Assembly: GCA_030340625.1 (NCBI GenBank)
Contig: JAOPHQ010000596.1
Location: 145,494 to 209,493, forward strand
Source: Merluccius polli
Lineage: Eukaryota > Chordata > Actinopteri > Gadiformes > Merlucciidae
Direction of reading: 5' to 3'
DNA length: 64,000 nucleotides
In this document: one piece after another, positions 10,400 to 22,060 of the stretch
Layout of the letters: every line of letters begins with the position of its first letter
Numbering within the stretch: position 1 is the stretch's first letter
Translations under genes and position numbers: made by a program
Notes under the pieces: model-generated
The model's input: only the letters and a program-made list of their open reading frames with translations
Told to the model about the DNA's origin: nothing
Databases searched by the model: none

Positions 10400-11580
10400 G
10401 AAGTACAGTACTTTTGTAAGGCTATCTTGTTTGACTATTATTTTCACTGCAGGTTCTTGAAGAGCTATTTTAGACAATCGACCAATCCAAAGGTGCAGAA
10501 ATGTCCTTTTCTTCCAACGGAGCTGTAACTAAGCAGATGTCAGAGGTTTTCCCAACACATGCGTCTTCTGATTAGGATTCAACAAAAACACAGCTTTGTC
10601 AGCCACAGACTGTGGTTGACAAAACACTCAGGACATTTAAAGAGTGTCTGATAAAAGCAGCAGATCAGTGGAGAACAAAGAATTTCCTTTACATCAAGAG
10701 GAGCATCAGGCCTGTCTTTGTAAAAAAAAAAAACATTTTGTCGATAAACGTTTTGTGTGAAATATAAAGGCTAAATTACAATGATTAAAATGTGGCTCTA
10801 AAGCTTCGATTTGCCTGTTCCTATATTTCTCCTGTCGTTAGTCTTATTGAGATATAGCACCAGGTAATCTGAGTCATCCAAAAATGCTCTCAAAACAAAT
10901 TAAAACAAAATTGTAAAACGATAGTGGTATTGAGTAAGAACTCAAAGTATCCCAACAACACGACATATTAATCTGTTTGTTTTTTTGTTGTGTTAATTAA
11001 ATAAATAAAAGACCATGTGGCAAAGACAATATAGACTAAAACATCGTCTTGCCTTCACAGTGTTTATTTCATATATTCTATATTTAATTTCATTCAAACC
11101 TGTGCTATACAAAACAACCCATTGGACAATAACCAGAACTGACCACAAAAGGGTGCCCTCTATTTTTGTACTGTTGTAATCCTTGAGAGGGTGTAGGCTA
11201 CGGTGAGGAGGAATCTTTAACTTCCATTAGCAATGACGCTCCCCGGCCTTATGAAAGGAGACAGAGCCAACATGGCGGGTTCGGTTACATCAGGGTAGTG
11301 AGTGTGCTCCCCCCCCAATGGTACTGGGGTATTGCTCGGTCCAGGATATAAGCTTACATTAGTCAGAAGAAAGGGGCTGTATCACTAGTGGCACTGAGAT
11401 GAGATGAGGAGGGAGGGGTGGTGGGGTTAAAGGTCAAGTCTTCCCTGGAGGCAGCTGAGAACCATAACAACCCACTATGCTGGATAACAAGAGGAATAAC
11501 ATTGAGATACTGTCAGATCATAGGAGTGACAAGGATGGACGGCTGTTTTTCTGCTGATTTCCCTTTGCCTACACTCTACT
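10400..11580. other. Quiet stretch with one YY1-like ATGGCGG
   Basis: AT-rich ordinary sequence. An A12 run is near 10722. At 11272-11279 acatggcggg resembles a YY1/start-codon motif, but the frame stops after eight codons and no convincing donor follows. Confidence 0.4.
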
Positions 11581-11589
11581 CAATCTGTG

Positions 11590-11674
11590 TCAATCTATCT
11601 ATCTGTCTCTCTCTCTCTGTCGCTCTCATGCTCTCTCCTCCCTCCCTACCTACCTACCTACCTACCTACCTACT
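11590..11674. repeat. CT tract and (TACC)n tetranucleotide
   Basis: ctatctatctgtctctc words are followed by about seven uninterrupted copies of CTAC at 11646-11674. Confidence 0.9.
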
Positions 11675-12039
11675 ATATCTACGTCTTTCTGTATTGAACA
11701 CACACACACACATCCCTGCTTTTTAATGTCCATTTCATACACACAAGACAAACAGTGACACACATATCTACGTCCTATATCCATTCCCATCGAAGCGCAT
11801 GTATCACTTCACAATGTTACCGTATAAAATCAGATGGCTGGGCTATCTATCCCTATTTTCTGTCTAATCTTCCCATCGGATCATTTGATGACTCTAATAG
11901 CCCGCGTAATGTGAGCATAAGAGAGGACGTGAGACCCACACGACTGAATCAGAGCCAAGTTGTTTTATGGTGGTAAACACTGTTATTGATGTCAAAATGA
12001 CCATAGACCTGCACCAAGGAGATCGTCAATGATGAATGA
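11675..12039. other. No feature seen
   Basis: Ordinary sequence with a brief CA run at about 11699-11711. Confidence 0.5.
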
Positions 12040-12260
12040 TGAGGGCCTTATGTGTCTGGTCGTCTGCTGTTATATTTTATGATTTGAGGGTGAAAAGCTG
12101 GGTCATTAAATTCCACGCACACGATGTTTGATTTAATTTTCGCAGGTTTAGGAAATGAAATCAAGAGTTATGGAGCCAAAGATTGTAGACTAATTACGCG
12201 TATGCTAAATATTTACATTAATATTTCATACATTCAGCATGAAGTTAATGGGTATTTCAG
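12040..12260. other. AT-rich candidate conserved non-coding element
   Basis: Repeat-free AT-rich block with homeobox-type cores (gatttaattttc, ctaattacgc) and an octamer-like atgctaaat. Texture resembles vertebrate developmental enhancers; this is inference without alignment. Confidence 0.35.
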
Positions 12261-12289
12261 CGCAATTCCACTGTGCTGGCGTGCATGCG

Positions 12290-12470
12290 GGACGTATGTG
12301 GGATGCATGTGTGTGTACCTGTATATCTGTGGCTATGTTCATTCGTGTATGTCTAATCATTGCTATATTGCACATGTCTGTTTCTTCCGGGCATGTGTGA
12401 TTTCCATGTTTGTGTATACTGTGCACTTATAAATATATGTGTGCATGTGTGTGTGTTGAGGATAGGCTGT
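12290..12470. repeat. Degenerate GT-rich stretch
   Basis: Repeated tgtgtg/tgcatg/tgtgtat words. The overlapping short frames are products of this composition. Confidence 0.6.
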
Positions 12471-12814
12471 CTGGATAGGCATGTGCACATGAGACGGTGT
12501 GATGACAGCGTGGGAGGAAGCCATGGTTAACACTGAGCCAGTACTGATTATCACAAGCATATGCGTTCGGATCTGCTGCTCGGTACCGAGGCACCGTTAC
12601 CCCGCTGCTTTCTAAGTAAGCCGTCTTGGGATGCGTGTGCCAGCCGGTTCCCATTGGGAGGTTGGATGTGACTTTCTACTGGTGGCATCGTATCAAAAAG
12701 TCCATTGTCCATATATCTTGTCCAGCCTGCCAAGACAATTGTAAGAATGTCCAGTTGATTTGCTTGTGCAGCAATTGTAGCTTTTGTAGTTTCTCCAATT
12801 TCCATTGTACACTT

Positions 12815-12889
12815 TTGATTGTTCTCAACCTCACTTGTATGTTGATTTGGCTAACAGCGTTTGCCAAATTGCTAAATATAAATGTTTAG
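12815..12889 (+). mobile_element. Old LINE/SINE 3' tail remnant
   Basis: Starting around tgttctcaacctcactt and continuing into ggctaacagcgtttgccaaa and gctaaatataaatg, this matches in order a 3' tail widespread in teleost L2/CR1-like LINEs and the SINEs that borrow it. A better-preserved copy is at 28261-28310. Confidence 0.45.
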
Positions 12890-13039
12890 TACAATTTCAG
12901 GCAATATTCTTTCCCTTTGAACAATATTAGCAAAAAAAGTGCACATATTCTGCCTCCTCGATACCGCACACTCCCAACAAAGTACACTTCATTCTTCTAC
13001 TTATGTTTTTTTTTTCTTCAAACATGTGTTCCACAGCCA

Positions 13040-13450
13040 CAAACTAACTTTTATCACCGTCCCTGGCTGGAGCCTGTATCTCCTCTCTCTCATTAGCTTG
13101 TGAGGGGAAACAAGGAAAAACGCAGAGCATTATTAAACACTGTAAAATGTTCCCTAGAATGACAAATAAAGCCTGTAAAAAGTGGTTGGAGGAGCTCCAG
13201 GAACCCTATTTAATTCCTCCAGCTGCCAGTGTGAGACTCTGTGACAAATCATTCGCGCTCCAGGTCTAATTTGTAAAAGACAACAACGTAAAATATACAC
13301 AGGACATAAAATGGCCGACAAACACTGTCAGCCTCTAAAGTGAGATATATGTGGGCCTCGGTGGAAATAATGGCTGTTGGAACTCTTTTTCACGTCATTT
13401 ACAATGACGTTGAGGCAAAATGACGGTTGGAGAAAGCTGTGAATATAAAA
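13040..13450. other. Candidate conserved non-coding block
   Basis: Complex unique sequence with cattagcttg, ttatttaattcctcc-like and acaaatcattcg words and a short inverted word pair, tgacgttg/caatgacg, near 13396-13412. No frame or splice signal. Confidence 0.25.
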
Positions 13451-13975
13451 TACAAAGACAGAAAATAAAACATGAATCCTTCTATAATTGCTCATCAACA
13501 AAATGGTTTATTGAAAAAAATGCACAGATAATTTGTTTTGTGGGGGGAAAATAATATATATTTTATATCACAAAAAATGCTCTGGGGGAGTTATGGAGTG
13601 TCATACTGATAAAACCAAAAAGTGGCTGTGAATCTGTAATTCTGTTCTCTCTGTGGCAAACATCAGACTATTGGGATTGCATCATTATAATGTTGCCATT
13701 GATGGTGGTATTTTCTTGTGTTATAAAACAGGATAGATGTAAGGGATAATGGATAATCCCGCTTATACCGTGGCCACTTGCGAATCGTTAAAATATAAGT
13801 CATACAAGTCAAATTTATATTTTGGGGTAATTCTGTCTCAAAATTAAAACTTTTAGCTTGCACTACTTTTTGCGTTCCTGGAAACAAATGGCAAATGACC
13901 AGAGAAATATATGGGTCTGACTAATGCCTGGAACGCAATCAGTTAACATGAGATTCATATGGAATGCGTACATAA
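13451..13975. other. No feature seen
   Basis: AT-rich ordinary sequence. Confidence 0.5.
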
Positions 13976-14008
13976 CCTTATTACTCCAGTAAATATAGAC
14001 GATCTTAG
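13976..14008. repeat. Partial unit of the 52-bp array, left of the insertion
   Basis: accttattactccagtaaat followed by atagacgatcttag matches the unit repeated at 15048-15350, showing that the array once continued here. Confidence 0.85.
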
Positions 14009-14591
14009 CAGAGGTGGGTAGTAACGAGTTACATTTACTCCATTACATTTACTTGAGTACGTTTTTGAAAAAAATATACTTCTAGGAGTAGTTTTAAATC
14101 ACTATACTTTTTACTTTTACTTGAGTAGATGTGTGAAGAAAAAACGGTACTCTTACTCCGCTACATTAGGCTACAATGAGCTTGTTACTTTTCTTTTTAC
14201 CTCTTTGGTATTCTATGTGTCATTATTTTTATCCCCCCTGCGTACGCCTCATTTTAATGTTTTATTTCGACAGAGAGAGAGACTTCCGCCAAAGGCTCTA
14301 CTATGTGACTGTGTTTCACCAATCAAACGTAGCCGTGCAGTCTCGTCACGTGACCATACTCAATCTCAGCAGCGGGACGGGGCGCGTATTCAGACAGGAT
14401 CAGGGAAACTGGCAACCGGTGGTGGAGGAGTGCGGTAGTGGGGGGGGGGGGCTGTGAGCGTGTCTATACCTGCTGAATGTAACCGCTGTGAAACAATCAG
14501 GAAACAACTTTTTATTTCTCTGATTAATAACAGCTTTATCGAGGCCAGCGCTTGCGCTCTGTTGTTGTTACTCTGTCTCTCTACCAAAGCG

Positions 14592-14623
<32 letters not shown>

Positions 14624-15047
14624 CGGACGCAAATCAAATTAAACTTCTTCATGTCACTATTTTGCGGCATAAATTGCGCGTCAGACTTTAGTCCGTGAAT
14701 CCACCTGGATAGTCTCTGCTTCAGAGACATTTCAGGCGATTAGCTGTACAATTTACAGTCGTAGCAAACAAAAAAGAGAAACGGATGACACGCAGACTCA
14801 AACACAAACACACACACACAGTTTATGAGAGGTTATGGGCTGCCTTGTTCTAGTTCTGCCTGCAGACCCTGGTGAAAAAGTACAAAGGTTTGGACATTTT
14901 ACTTGTGCTTAATTTATTTTTTATTATTATTTTATAGATTTTATTTTTTATTGAAGTACTTGAATTTACCTGGATTCTTTTAATTTAAGGTATTTTGTAA
15001 TTAATTAATTAATTTTAATTTATTTTATTGGTTAAAGAATAATTGAT
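14009..15047 (+). mobile_element. hAT-like non-autonomous element inserted in the 52-bp array
   Basis: The left end cagaggtgggtagtaacg plus ttacatttact/ttacttgagta subterminal words matches a very common teleost hAT-type family (8-bp target duplications, CAGAGGTGG end). The interior carries a (CT)n at about 14591-14618, a CpG-rich segment and the palindrome gtcacgtgac at 14345-14354. No transposase frame is visible. The expected right end (CCACCTCTG) is missing: the sequence passes through AT-rich DNA directly into array repeats at 15048, so the right end is deleted or replaced. Confidence 0.75.
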
Positions 15048-15350
15048 TAAATATAGACGATCTTAGTAATGACCTGGCAACATTACCTTATTACTCCAGT
15101 AAATAGAGACAACCTTAGTAACGACATGGCAACGTTACCTTATTACTCCAGTAAATAGAGACGATCTTAGTAACGACATGGCAACGTTACCTTATTACTC
15201 CAGTAAATAGAGACAACCTTAGTAACGACCTGGCAACGTTACCTTATTACTCCAGTAAATAGAGAAGATCTTAGTAATGACATGGCAACGTTACCTTATT
15301 ACTCCAGTAAATAGAGAAGATCTTAGTAACGACATGGCAACAGGAAAGCT
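15048..15350. repeat. 52-bp minisatellite, about six units
   Basis: The word cttagta recurs at 15062, 15114, 15166, 15218, 15270 and 15322, exactly 52 bp apart. The unit contains gacatggcaacgttacc and ttattactccagtaaat. Variants alternate gacgatc, gacaacc, gacgatc, gacaacc, then gaagatc twice, which suggests a two-unit (104-bp) step of expansion for part of the array. Confidence 0.95.
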
Positions 15351-16979
15351 TTCTAAACGTAGTCCCATCCGAGTCCAGTCCAAGTTGACATGTTTCGTTG
15401 AGCGCATTAATTTAGACTGGTGAAAAGACTGCTTATGTTTTGATTACATCATAGCCGTGTAGTTGTCAAAAGTTAATCAACACCCCTCCAGCCAATCAGA
15501 ATCGAGTATTCACCCAGGCCATGGTATAAGTATGTACCAAAAAATGTAGCAAAAAATAATGCACGCCGCGGGGGCTAAGAACCCGGGCTATGGTATAAGT
15601 TTAATTAAATAGTAAACAAACACTACCATCAAACCGTACAGACACTAGACATCAACAGGTATCATTAGTGCCAGGTGATGTTACATACGTACAAGTTAAA
15701 TAATTCAATTTTGTTTAGCAGTGACATCATTTGACAACATTTCAGCCAATGGTTTGGTTACATTTAAATACTCATAGAACATTTACAAGAAAATCAGAAA
15801 AGAATAATTGCTGTTACATAAAGAGATGAAACGAAAAAAAAATCTATAAAAGGTTAAATAATATTTTAAAGAGCAGAAAGTAAAAATGTGGCAGACATGC
15901 CGAAAAGAACAAAGACAGCACAGAGAAAAAGCCATTGTGAGTAGACATGCATCATCTCTTTCTCTCCTATTTGATGTTATTGGACGACAGTTAGATAGGT
16001 CTCAGCACTTTGAAAACCTCAGCCAGTGTTTCACTTGGACGAGGTGAGGTGCTGCAAGATCTCAGAGAGCGTGCCCAGAAATGGCTCTCCCTGCTCGCCC
16101 GTAAATTCTCACCCTCCTCTGCCACTTTTTTCTTCACGTGTCTGGGCCCGATCCATTTTCCATATTTCAAAAGGAGAGGAGATGTTCTGAATGGGACGGC
16201 GACGTCCTAACCAAGACGGTTGTAATTTGAAAGTCTTGCAAGCCGAATGTGACAATATGGCTCAACTCAACGAAGAACAGACACTGTGGAGGGCGCCTGA
16301 AATAGGAACTTGGGGATTCAAGTTCCTATTTTCCCCGTTATGTCATCCTCCCAGCCAATCCACACTGGCCACCACATGGCGCTCTCACAATAGACCCAAG
16401 TCCCGGATGCATGTGTCCAAACAGCCTCGCCTCAATGGCTTTTTAATTTTAATCTAGGGATCGCGGCAGTTTTCATCTTGGGAGAGAACCATTTGGTGGG
16501 AGAAGGTTTTAGGTGGCTCTCCCCTAGGTTTCAATCATAGAGCTAAATCACCAGAGGTTCACTAGGAAAACAGGACACCTCATAAAAGCCCCAACATGGC
16601 CTCCTGTTTTAACATACTTCCAGGGGTGAGGAGATGCGGGGGGGTGGGGTGGGGTGAGAATGAATCAGACGTTTTTAGTGAAAGAACTCTGTGTTTGGAT
16701 CAGGTGACAGACAAAGTTTTCAGGAGAGGTTTTTTTTTTATTGTGCTTCTCTGCTTCTTTTCAGCTGATACGGCCAACCTTGACTCGCAGGGGTGGTATA
16801 AAGTGTGTCCAAATAAAAATGACTAAAAAACACAAACAATCCTGCTCCATAGGTGCCCGTTATATTGGAACCTGAAACCATGTACAATAGTCCTCTGTAA
16901 CGCAGCGGCGGCTTTCTGAGTTAACAGTCTACCGGGATCTGGAAAATAAAAAATAAAAATCGCGAGGCCTAGTGCAGCT
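15351..16979. other. No supported gene
   Basis: Unique sequence. Short plus-strand frames at 16010-16210, 16191-16457 and 16596-16826 have acceptable composition but no recognisable domain or paired splice sites. Confidence 0.45.
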
Positions 16980-17235
16980 TAAAATACATAGAAAACTCCA
17001 CCCTCCATATTGTTGATTTGCAAATGGACAAACCTATGCCCTTTGTATCCTGTTATCCGGGATCAGCATGAGGTATCCAAAAAGTATGGGCGGGGGTGTA
17101 TTTTGAAGGGCCGATATCACGTCATCCAACATAGAGGACATTTTTATTGGTAACATAATCATATAAACTGATTTACCCACATATCCCATTACGTCAATTT
17201 AATCCCGTAGATCATTGCATATTTATGGGATTTGC
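16980..17235. other. Candidate conserved non-coding block
   Basis: Repeat-free, with gatttgcaaatg (octamer-like), ccgatatcacgtcatcc (CRE-like) and cattacgtcaatttaatc words. Enhancer-like texture, untested. Confidence 0.3.
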
Positions 17236-18679
17236 CACATATGTGCAGTGTATGTGTGGTCTGGGCTTCCTGTGGTGTGTAGGCGCAGAGGTCAGGGTAC
17301 AGCCCAGGTCACGCTACCCCTCAAATCTGGAACAGTTGGCATAGCGGAAGGCAAGGGGTGGGAGGGAGAGGTATACACACTTGTATACACACACACACAC
17401 ACACACACCTCTAAGGGGAACTCATGCATTAAGTCTGTGACTGGTTCCCACGTAGACCTTGAAGACTTCAAGACAAAAACAAATGTAACCTTAAAGGTTA
17501 ACTTGTTAATTAGCAAATCGTGTTCATTTTGTTTTGTTGTTTGTTTCAAGTGTCTTGAGCTGCCAGATAAACTTTTGCTGGCCGGAGAAGAAGTAAAATA
17601 TAGTTTAAACAATAGTGAACAATTCTTTGAATCATCATAATATCCAGGGTCCTTTCCATATGCATGGATCCGTATATTGTCATTCCAACCATCTGGTGTT
17701 TGGTGTCACTTCAGTATTTACACATACGCAATTCAATGTTATACTATATTTTGAAATCGGATTTCAAGAGTGCATGCGTGTGTATGTGTGGTTGTGCCAG
17801 GTTGTAAACCTGCCAGGAGTCCAATTTATTTTGCTCCTTGGCTCCTTGTATACCATGAGTCCCAATCCATAACACTTTAAAAAAACCCTTCCAAGAAACC
17901 TACGGATCAAACAAAACGGCTGCTTCGGCTTGATCAATTATTTCATTCTTTTTAGACACCTTGTCAACCTGACTCTACATCATCCCGAGTCATCCCGTCT
18001 TTCTCTAACTGATGGCCCCAAACCACACCGCTCTATTGGTCAGGTCGGCCCTTGTTGTTTAAATGTGCAAGGCGGTGTCGGATCCAAGACGGAGGAGGAC
18101 TCTGATTTCACGCGGTAACAATGGAACATGCACACACTGCACCCACAACACTTCTTGTCGCTGTGCCAACACCACAAGCATGCCCACATTAGACATTTAC
18201 CCAAACTTGGTGCAAATTTAGGGCTGCATGCATTTGGGAGTTAACAGACCCCTTGTGTGTTTGTGTGCGTGTCTGTGTTTGTGTTTTTTTAACACTCTTA
18301 AACTCTGTCGAGAAGCAAAGGATTGCGAAATATTGCGACTTCTCAAGAGCGAAGTGGGAAAAGGTCGAGATCAATGAGGAGCGCGTCAACCAAAGCAACC
18401 AAAACACAGCTAAACAAACCGAATCCGATTGAAACCCCAACATTTGAGACTTTAGATGTCTTAAACATGATCCTCCCCCTCGCTTATTCTTTCATGTCAA
18501 TTGCAGAGCAGACAAAGTCACAAACGATTATCAAGCCAGACAACCCATCAATAAGGCATCTTAGGCTTTTCTCTTTTTTCATGGGGTACTCGGATAATGG
18601 ATTCCAGCATGAAAGAAGTACTGGATCAATACATTCTGGTGCTCCGCAGAGCAGCCTCGTCTAACGGCATCAAAGAGAG
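17236..18679. other. No supported gene; short microsatellites
   Basis: (CA)n at 17389-17408 and degenerate (GT)n at 18256-18288. The 141-codon plus-strand frame at 17215-17640 runs through the CA repeat and contains no known domain. Confidence 0.5.
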
Positions 18680-18900
18680 CCTTTCTCGGTCACAACTTAA
18701 CCTCTCCCTCGGATGATCTGATTTCTGCCTCCTGTATATGGTAATTGATAGCTGTCACGCTTAGTTCATCAGTTATTGTGTCGAGGAGCGGGAATTTGAC
18801 ATTGATAAACTGTCGGTAGATAAAGGTGCAATCGATTTTCATCACCGGAGAACTCCAGTCATCCTGAACGCTTTCCGGAGATCTGTTCGAATCAGGAAGG
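18680..18900. other. Candidate conserved non-coding element with MEIS-like palindrome
   Basis: tgatagctgtca at 18746-18757 is one base from the palindrome TGACAGCTGTCA bound by MEIS/TGIF-type TALE homeodomains. Nearby are ggtaattg, tcgatttt and catcagttattgtg. No repeats. Confidence 0.4.
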
Positions 18901-19263
18901 CGCAGACGGGCGCAAGAGTCCATTCACGCGCACACGCACATTACCATACAAACACACGCATACCTACTCGCAAGTGTCCATTCACACACAAACACAAACA
19001 CACACGCACATTACCATACATACACACACAAACCTACATGCAAGCGTCCATTTAGACATATTTACACACACACATTCACCCTCCCCCACCCACATAGAAA
19101 CCAAACAAACACAAGTACCCACACACACACACTCCCCCAAGACAGACAGACACACACACACTTCACACCACCTTCCCCAACACACCTACACACTCAAACA
19201 CACATATACACATACAAACACCCACACATTAACTTCACAGCGCCTCCCCCAACACACTGACAC

Positions 19264-19292
<29 letters not shown>
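18901..19292. repeat. CA-rich minisatellite ending in pure (CA)n
   Basis: gcaag(a/t/c)gtccatt recurs near 18912, 18971 and 19041 with cgcacattaccatac between. A second sub-repeat, ccttccccaacacac/cctcccccaacacac, follows, then (CA)n at 19264-19292. Thr/His-rich and Cys/Val-rich frames here are artefacts. Confidence 0.85.
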
Positions 19293-19295
<3 letters not shown>

Positions 19296-19614
19296 GGTAA
19301 AGAGCTGTGGCTAACATGCAGCAGATGCCCAGGCTGTGGTCTGTGGGGGAGAGCAGAGACAGGAAGTCAAGTGTGGTCTTTTCTCCTCTCCTAGTTCCTA
19401 GCCCCTGCCACTCTTTAGCTCTTTTTTCTTTCTCGCCAGCTCGGCCGGTCCTGTTGTGGCTCATGATGCAGGGTCCCAGGGGCATGGCAGTGAAATAGTA
19501 ATATGGACCATCTGACACCTGTCAAAACAGCCCTGTTAGTCCACAGTCAGGCCCTGTCAGCCCGCTGAAGAAAGTGCTACGCAGCCTCTCAATTTTCCAC
19601 ACCCTCCATCCCAC

Positions 19615-19618
<4 letters not shown>

Positions 19619-19669
<51 letters not shown>

Positions 19670-19690
19670 GTCTCTCTCTCTCGCTCTCTG
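19619..19690. repeat. (CT)n microsatellite
   Basis: Almost pure ctctct with occasional gtct/gct interruptions. Confidence 0.95.
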
Positions 19691-19850
19691 TGTGCTCACC
19701 TACTCAATATAACTGATATGCTCCGCTTGCCCATATTTCTTGCTCCCCTTTCTCCATTCGCCTCTCTATCTCTACAGGTTATCATTAACTTCTTCGCTCT
19801 GCCGTCGCTGTCTGACGATTTTTCTTTCTTTCATCATGTCTCTCTCACTC

Positions 19851-19895
19851 AATCTCCTCATCTCTCTCCCTCGTTCCAGGGAACCCTCGTAAGTC
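19851..19895 (+). other. Possible 9-nt microexon signal
   Basis: A pyrimidine-rich tract ends in tcgttccag (AG 19878-19879). Nine bases later (exon 19880-19888, ggaaccctc) comes the consensus donor GTAAGT (19889-19894). This is the arrangement of a vertebrate microexon in a pyrimidine-rich intron, but it can arise by chance in CT-rich DNA. Confidence 0.2.
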
Positions 19896-19989
19896 TCTCT
19901 CTCTCTCGCTGTATATTTCCTTTATTTACCTTCCCCTTACTTGCTGCATCTCAGCTAGAAGCTCTCTCTCAGCTGTGAGCAGACATTTG

Positions 19990-21430
19990 TCTCAGCCTTT
20001 GATGGAGTCTCGCCTACAGTAATCTGGGGTTGCTAGACTTCCTCTCAGCCAACAGAAGTCAAGCACAAAAAGTCAGACTGGAAAGGGTGGGGATAGAGTG
20101 GACAGGTCATTTTTCAAACTCGCATCCAATCGAATGGCTGCCTCAGGATTTCCGAGGTCTTGTTCTCTAGCAAGAAGGACTGCCTAAGCAAGTTTAAAGA
20201 CAACATGCATTTGAAAATCCCCTTTGCTTTACCTTAAGTTACCTGTTCAATAAGTATGCGTTTACATTGAACTCCATTTGTGTCAATACAATTGAAATTC
20301 ATTCACTTCAATGGAAATAAAAATAAGCAGTGTTAGTGCTCCCAAGTATCGCCCAATCAAATCCTGAATGATCAAACCACAACCTTATTCTTGTCCTACC
20401 CCATCCTCATATCGTAGTGCATGCTCTGAATGTTGGTTCACATTGCCTTAAAGGCCTGTGCTTGTCTTCTGCGCTGATCGACTAATAATCATATCATGAT
20501 ATAAATTACCAAACACACAAGCAAAAACAATCCTTATGTCCTGTTGTTGTTTTACTGGGCTACCAATCTGTGCAGAAATCCTTTACCAATTCATCTTAAG
20601 AAGCCGGAGGGGACCGGAGATGGCCATAGTCTGTATCTGTTTAGCTATATTCAATGATCACCAGCCGTATCTATTTACATTAGTTGTTTTTGCTATTGCT
20701 TTTCCATTGTGGAACAGAATCCAGGTGGCCGAGGTGGAGTTATGTGTGGTCTGCGATCGCCCAATCACCCTCAAGTCATTTTTTAAATTAAAGATATTCG
20801 AAACAATGCAAGAGAACCTGAAGAAGAAAACTGGAAAAAGTTATACAGGAGAATGGTGGAAGGGTAGAAAGGACCAACAAAACAAGTTTGTAGAGCCATT
20901 GGAAAGGGCTAAATGTAAATAAGTGAAGGATTTGAACGGTGAAATGGGGTTATGGCTCATTCCCTTGGTCAGTAAAACAGATGTTCCAATGCAAGGCTAA
21001 ACTGGAACACGACTTTCTTCGCCATGGGCTCTGTTAAAATCAAAGTAAAACTCTACTTGGAAATAGGACTGTCACCAACTCACAGCATTAAAGAGATGAA
21101 TCTGGTGTTTTCTGGCTAACTATGATTTTTTTTTTCCCCAAAGGGAGGGAGGGAAAGAAACAGAGCAGCCATACTTGCCGTTTGAAAGTGTTGGAGGAGA
21201 GGGCCGAACAGCGCTTAAGGGAGTGGTTCTTCTATGTTCAGTGCCTTATTAAAAACATGCCTTTGGCTAATCTTTCATATCCTTAAAACGGATTGGGTTT
21301 GGGTGTGGGAACCACCACCGCTGGAACCAACACCTCTGCAACAGACAGGCAATTTACTCGTAACAAATGTTTCAGATGCTCCTAAGTTTCCCTCTGCCTT
21401 TGCAGGTCATTTTAGGTCATTCAAAAATCA
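19990..21430. other. No supported gene
   Basis: Ordinary sequence. The 128-codon plus-strand frame at 20536-20922 (hydrophobic first half, Lys-rich end) is not recognised and has no promoter or splice context. Confidence 0.45.
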
Positions 21431-21458
21431 AACTTTAGCTAGCTTGCTAGCTAAAGTT
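21431..21458. repeat. Perfect 13-bp palindrome arms
   Basis: aactttagctagc (21431-21443) and its exact reverse complement (21446-21458) are separated by only TT. Confidence 0.95.
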
Positions 21459-21579
21459 AAATTTCTAACTTAATTAGAGATTGAATTGCTAGAAATCAGT
21501 ACATGGTATAGTTTTTTGCCTAGTGGATAAGAGGCTCAATATTTTAATTCAATATCCAGAATCTTTTGCACTCTGCGAA

Positions 21580-21770
21580 AAAAATGACTATTATCGACAA
21601 TTTCTCCTTGACCTCGGCTGACTTTGAGGAAAACCCAACCCAAGATCGTATTTCTGTGTGATATTGATCAGCGTTTGCCCGACTGAGCCTGCATGCTGAA
21701 GAGTTTTTTCTCATTTCTAATTGAGCAATGCTTTGAGATCAAATGATCTCTCCACTAGGCCTACTCTGCT
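21580..21770. other. Candidate conserved non-coding block
   Basis: Unique sequence with the palindrome gagatcaaatgatctc (21735-21750), which includes a TCF/LEF-like ATCAAA. No frame. Confidence 0.25.
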
Positions 21771-21989
21771 CTGCACACTCTCCTCTACTCTCACATAAGG
21801 GTGGCAGTACTTGTAGTGGGAATCAAACACATGCACTCAATTTATTCATAATGTGATTAATACACCCATTGTTATGGGACTGCACTTGCACTTGATGTGG
21901 ACTCTTTTCTAACCACAACGACTCGGTGGTTGTGAAAGTGTTTTTTTTAATTCCCTCTCTCTCACACACACACTGCCTACTCTATCCTC

Positions 21990-22002
21990 TCTCACTGACT
22001 GC

Positions 22003-22055
<53 letters not shown>
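21990..22055. repeat. (CT)n microsatellite
   Basis: Pure ctctct from about 22007 to 22055 with a degenerate lead-in. The minus-strand Arg/Glu-repeat frame here is an artefact. Confidence 0.95.

Positions 22056-22059
<4 letters not shown>

Positions 22060-22060
<1 letters not shown>

Noticed and set aside
11266..11300. ATGGCGG start-codon-like motif as a first coding exon
   Set aside because: The frame stops after eight codons and no convincing donor follows.
15048..15350. Regular 52-bp spacing suggestive of a CRISPR-like array
   Set aside because: There are no unique spacers; each whole 52-bp unit is repeated, and the genome is eukaryotic.
20536..20922. 128-codon frame as a small membrane protein
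   Set aside because: No promoter, splice or poly(A) context and no recognisable domain; length is within chance for 64 kb.
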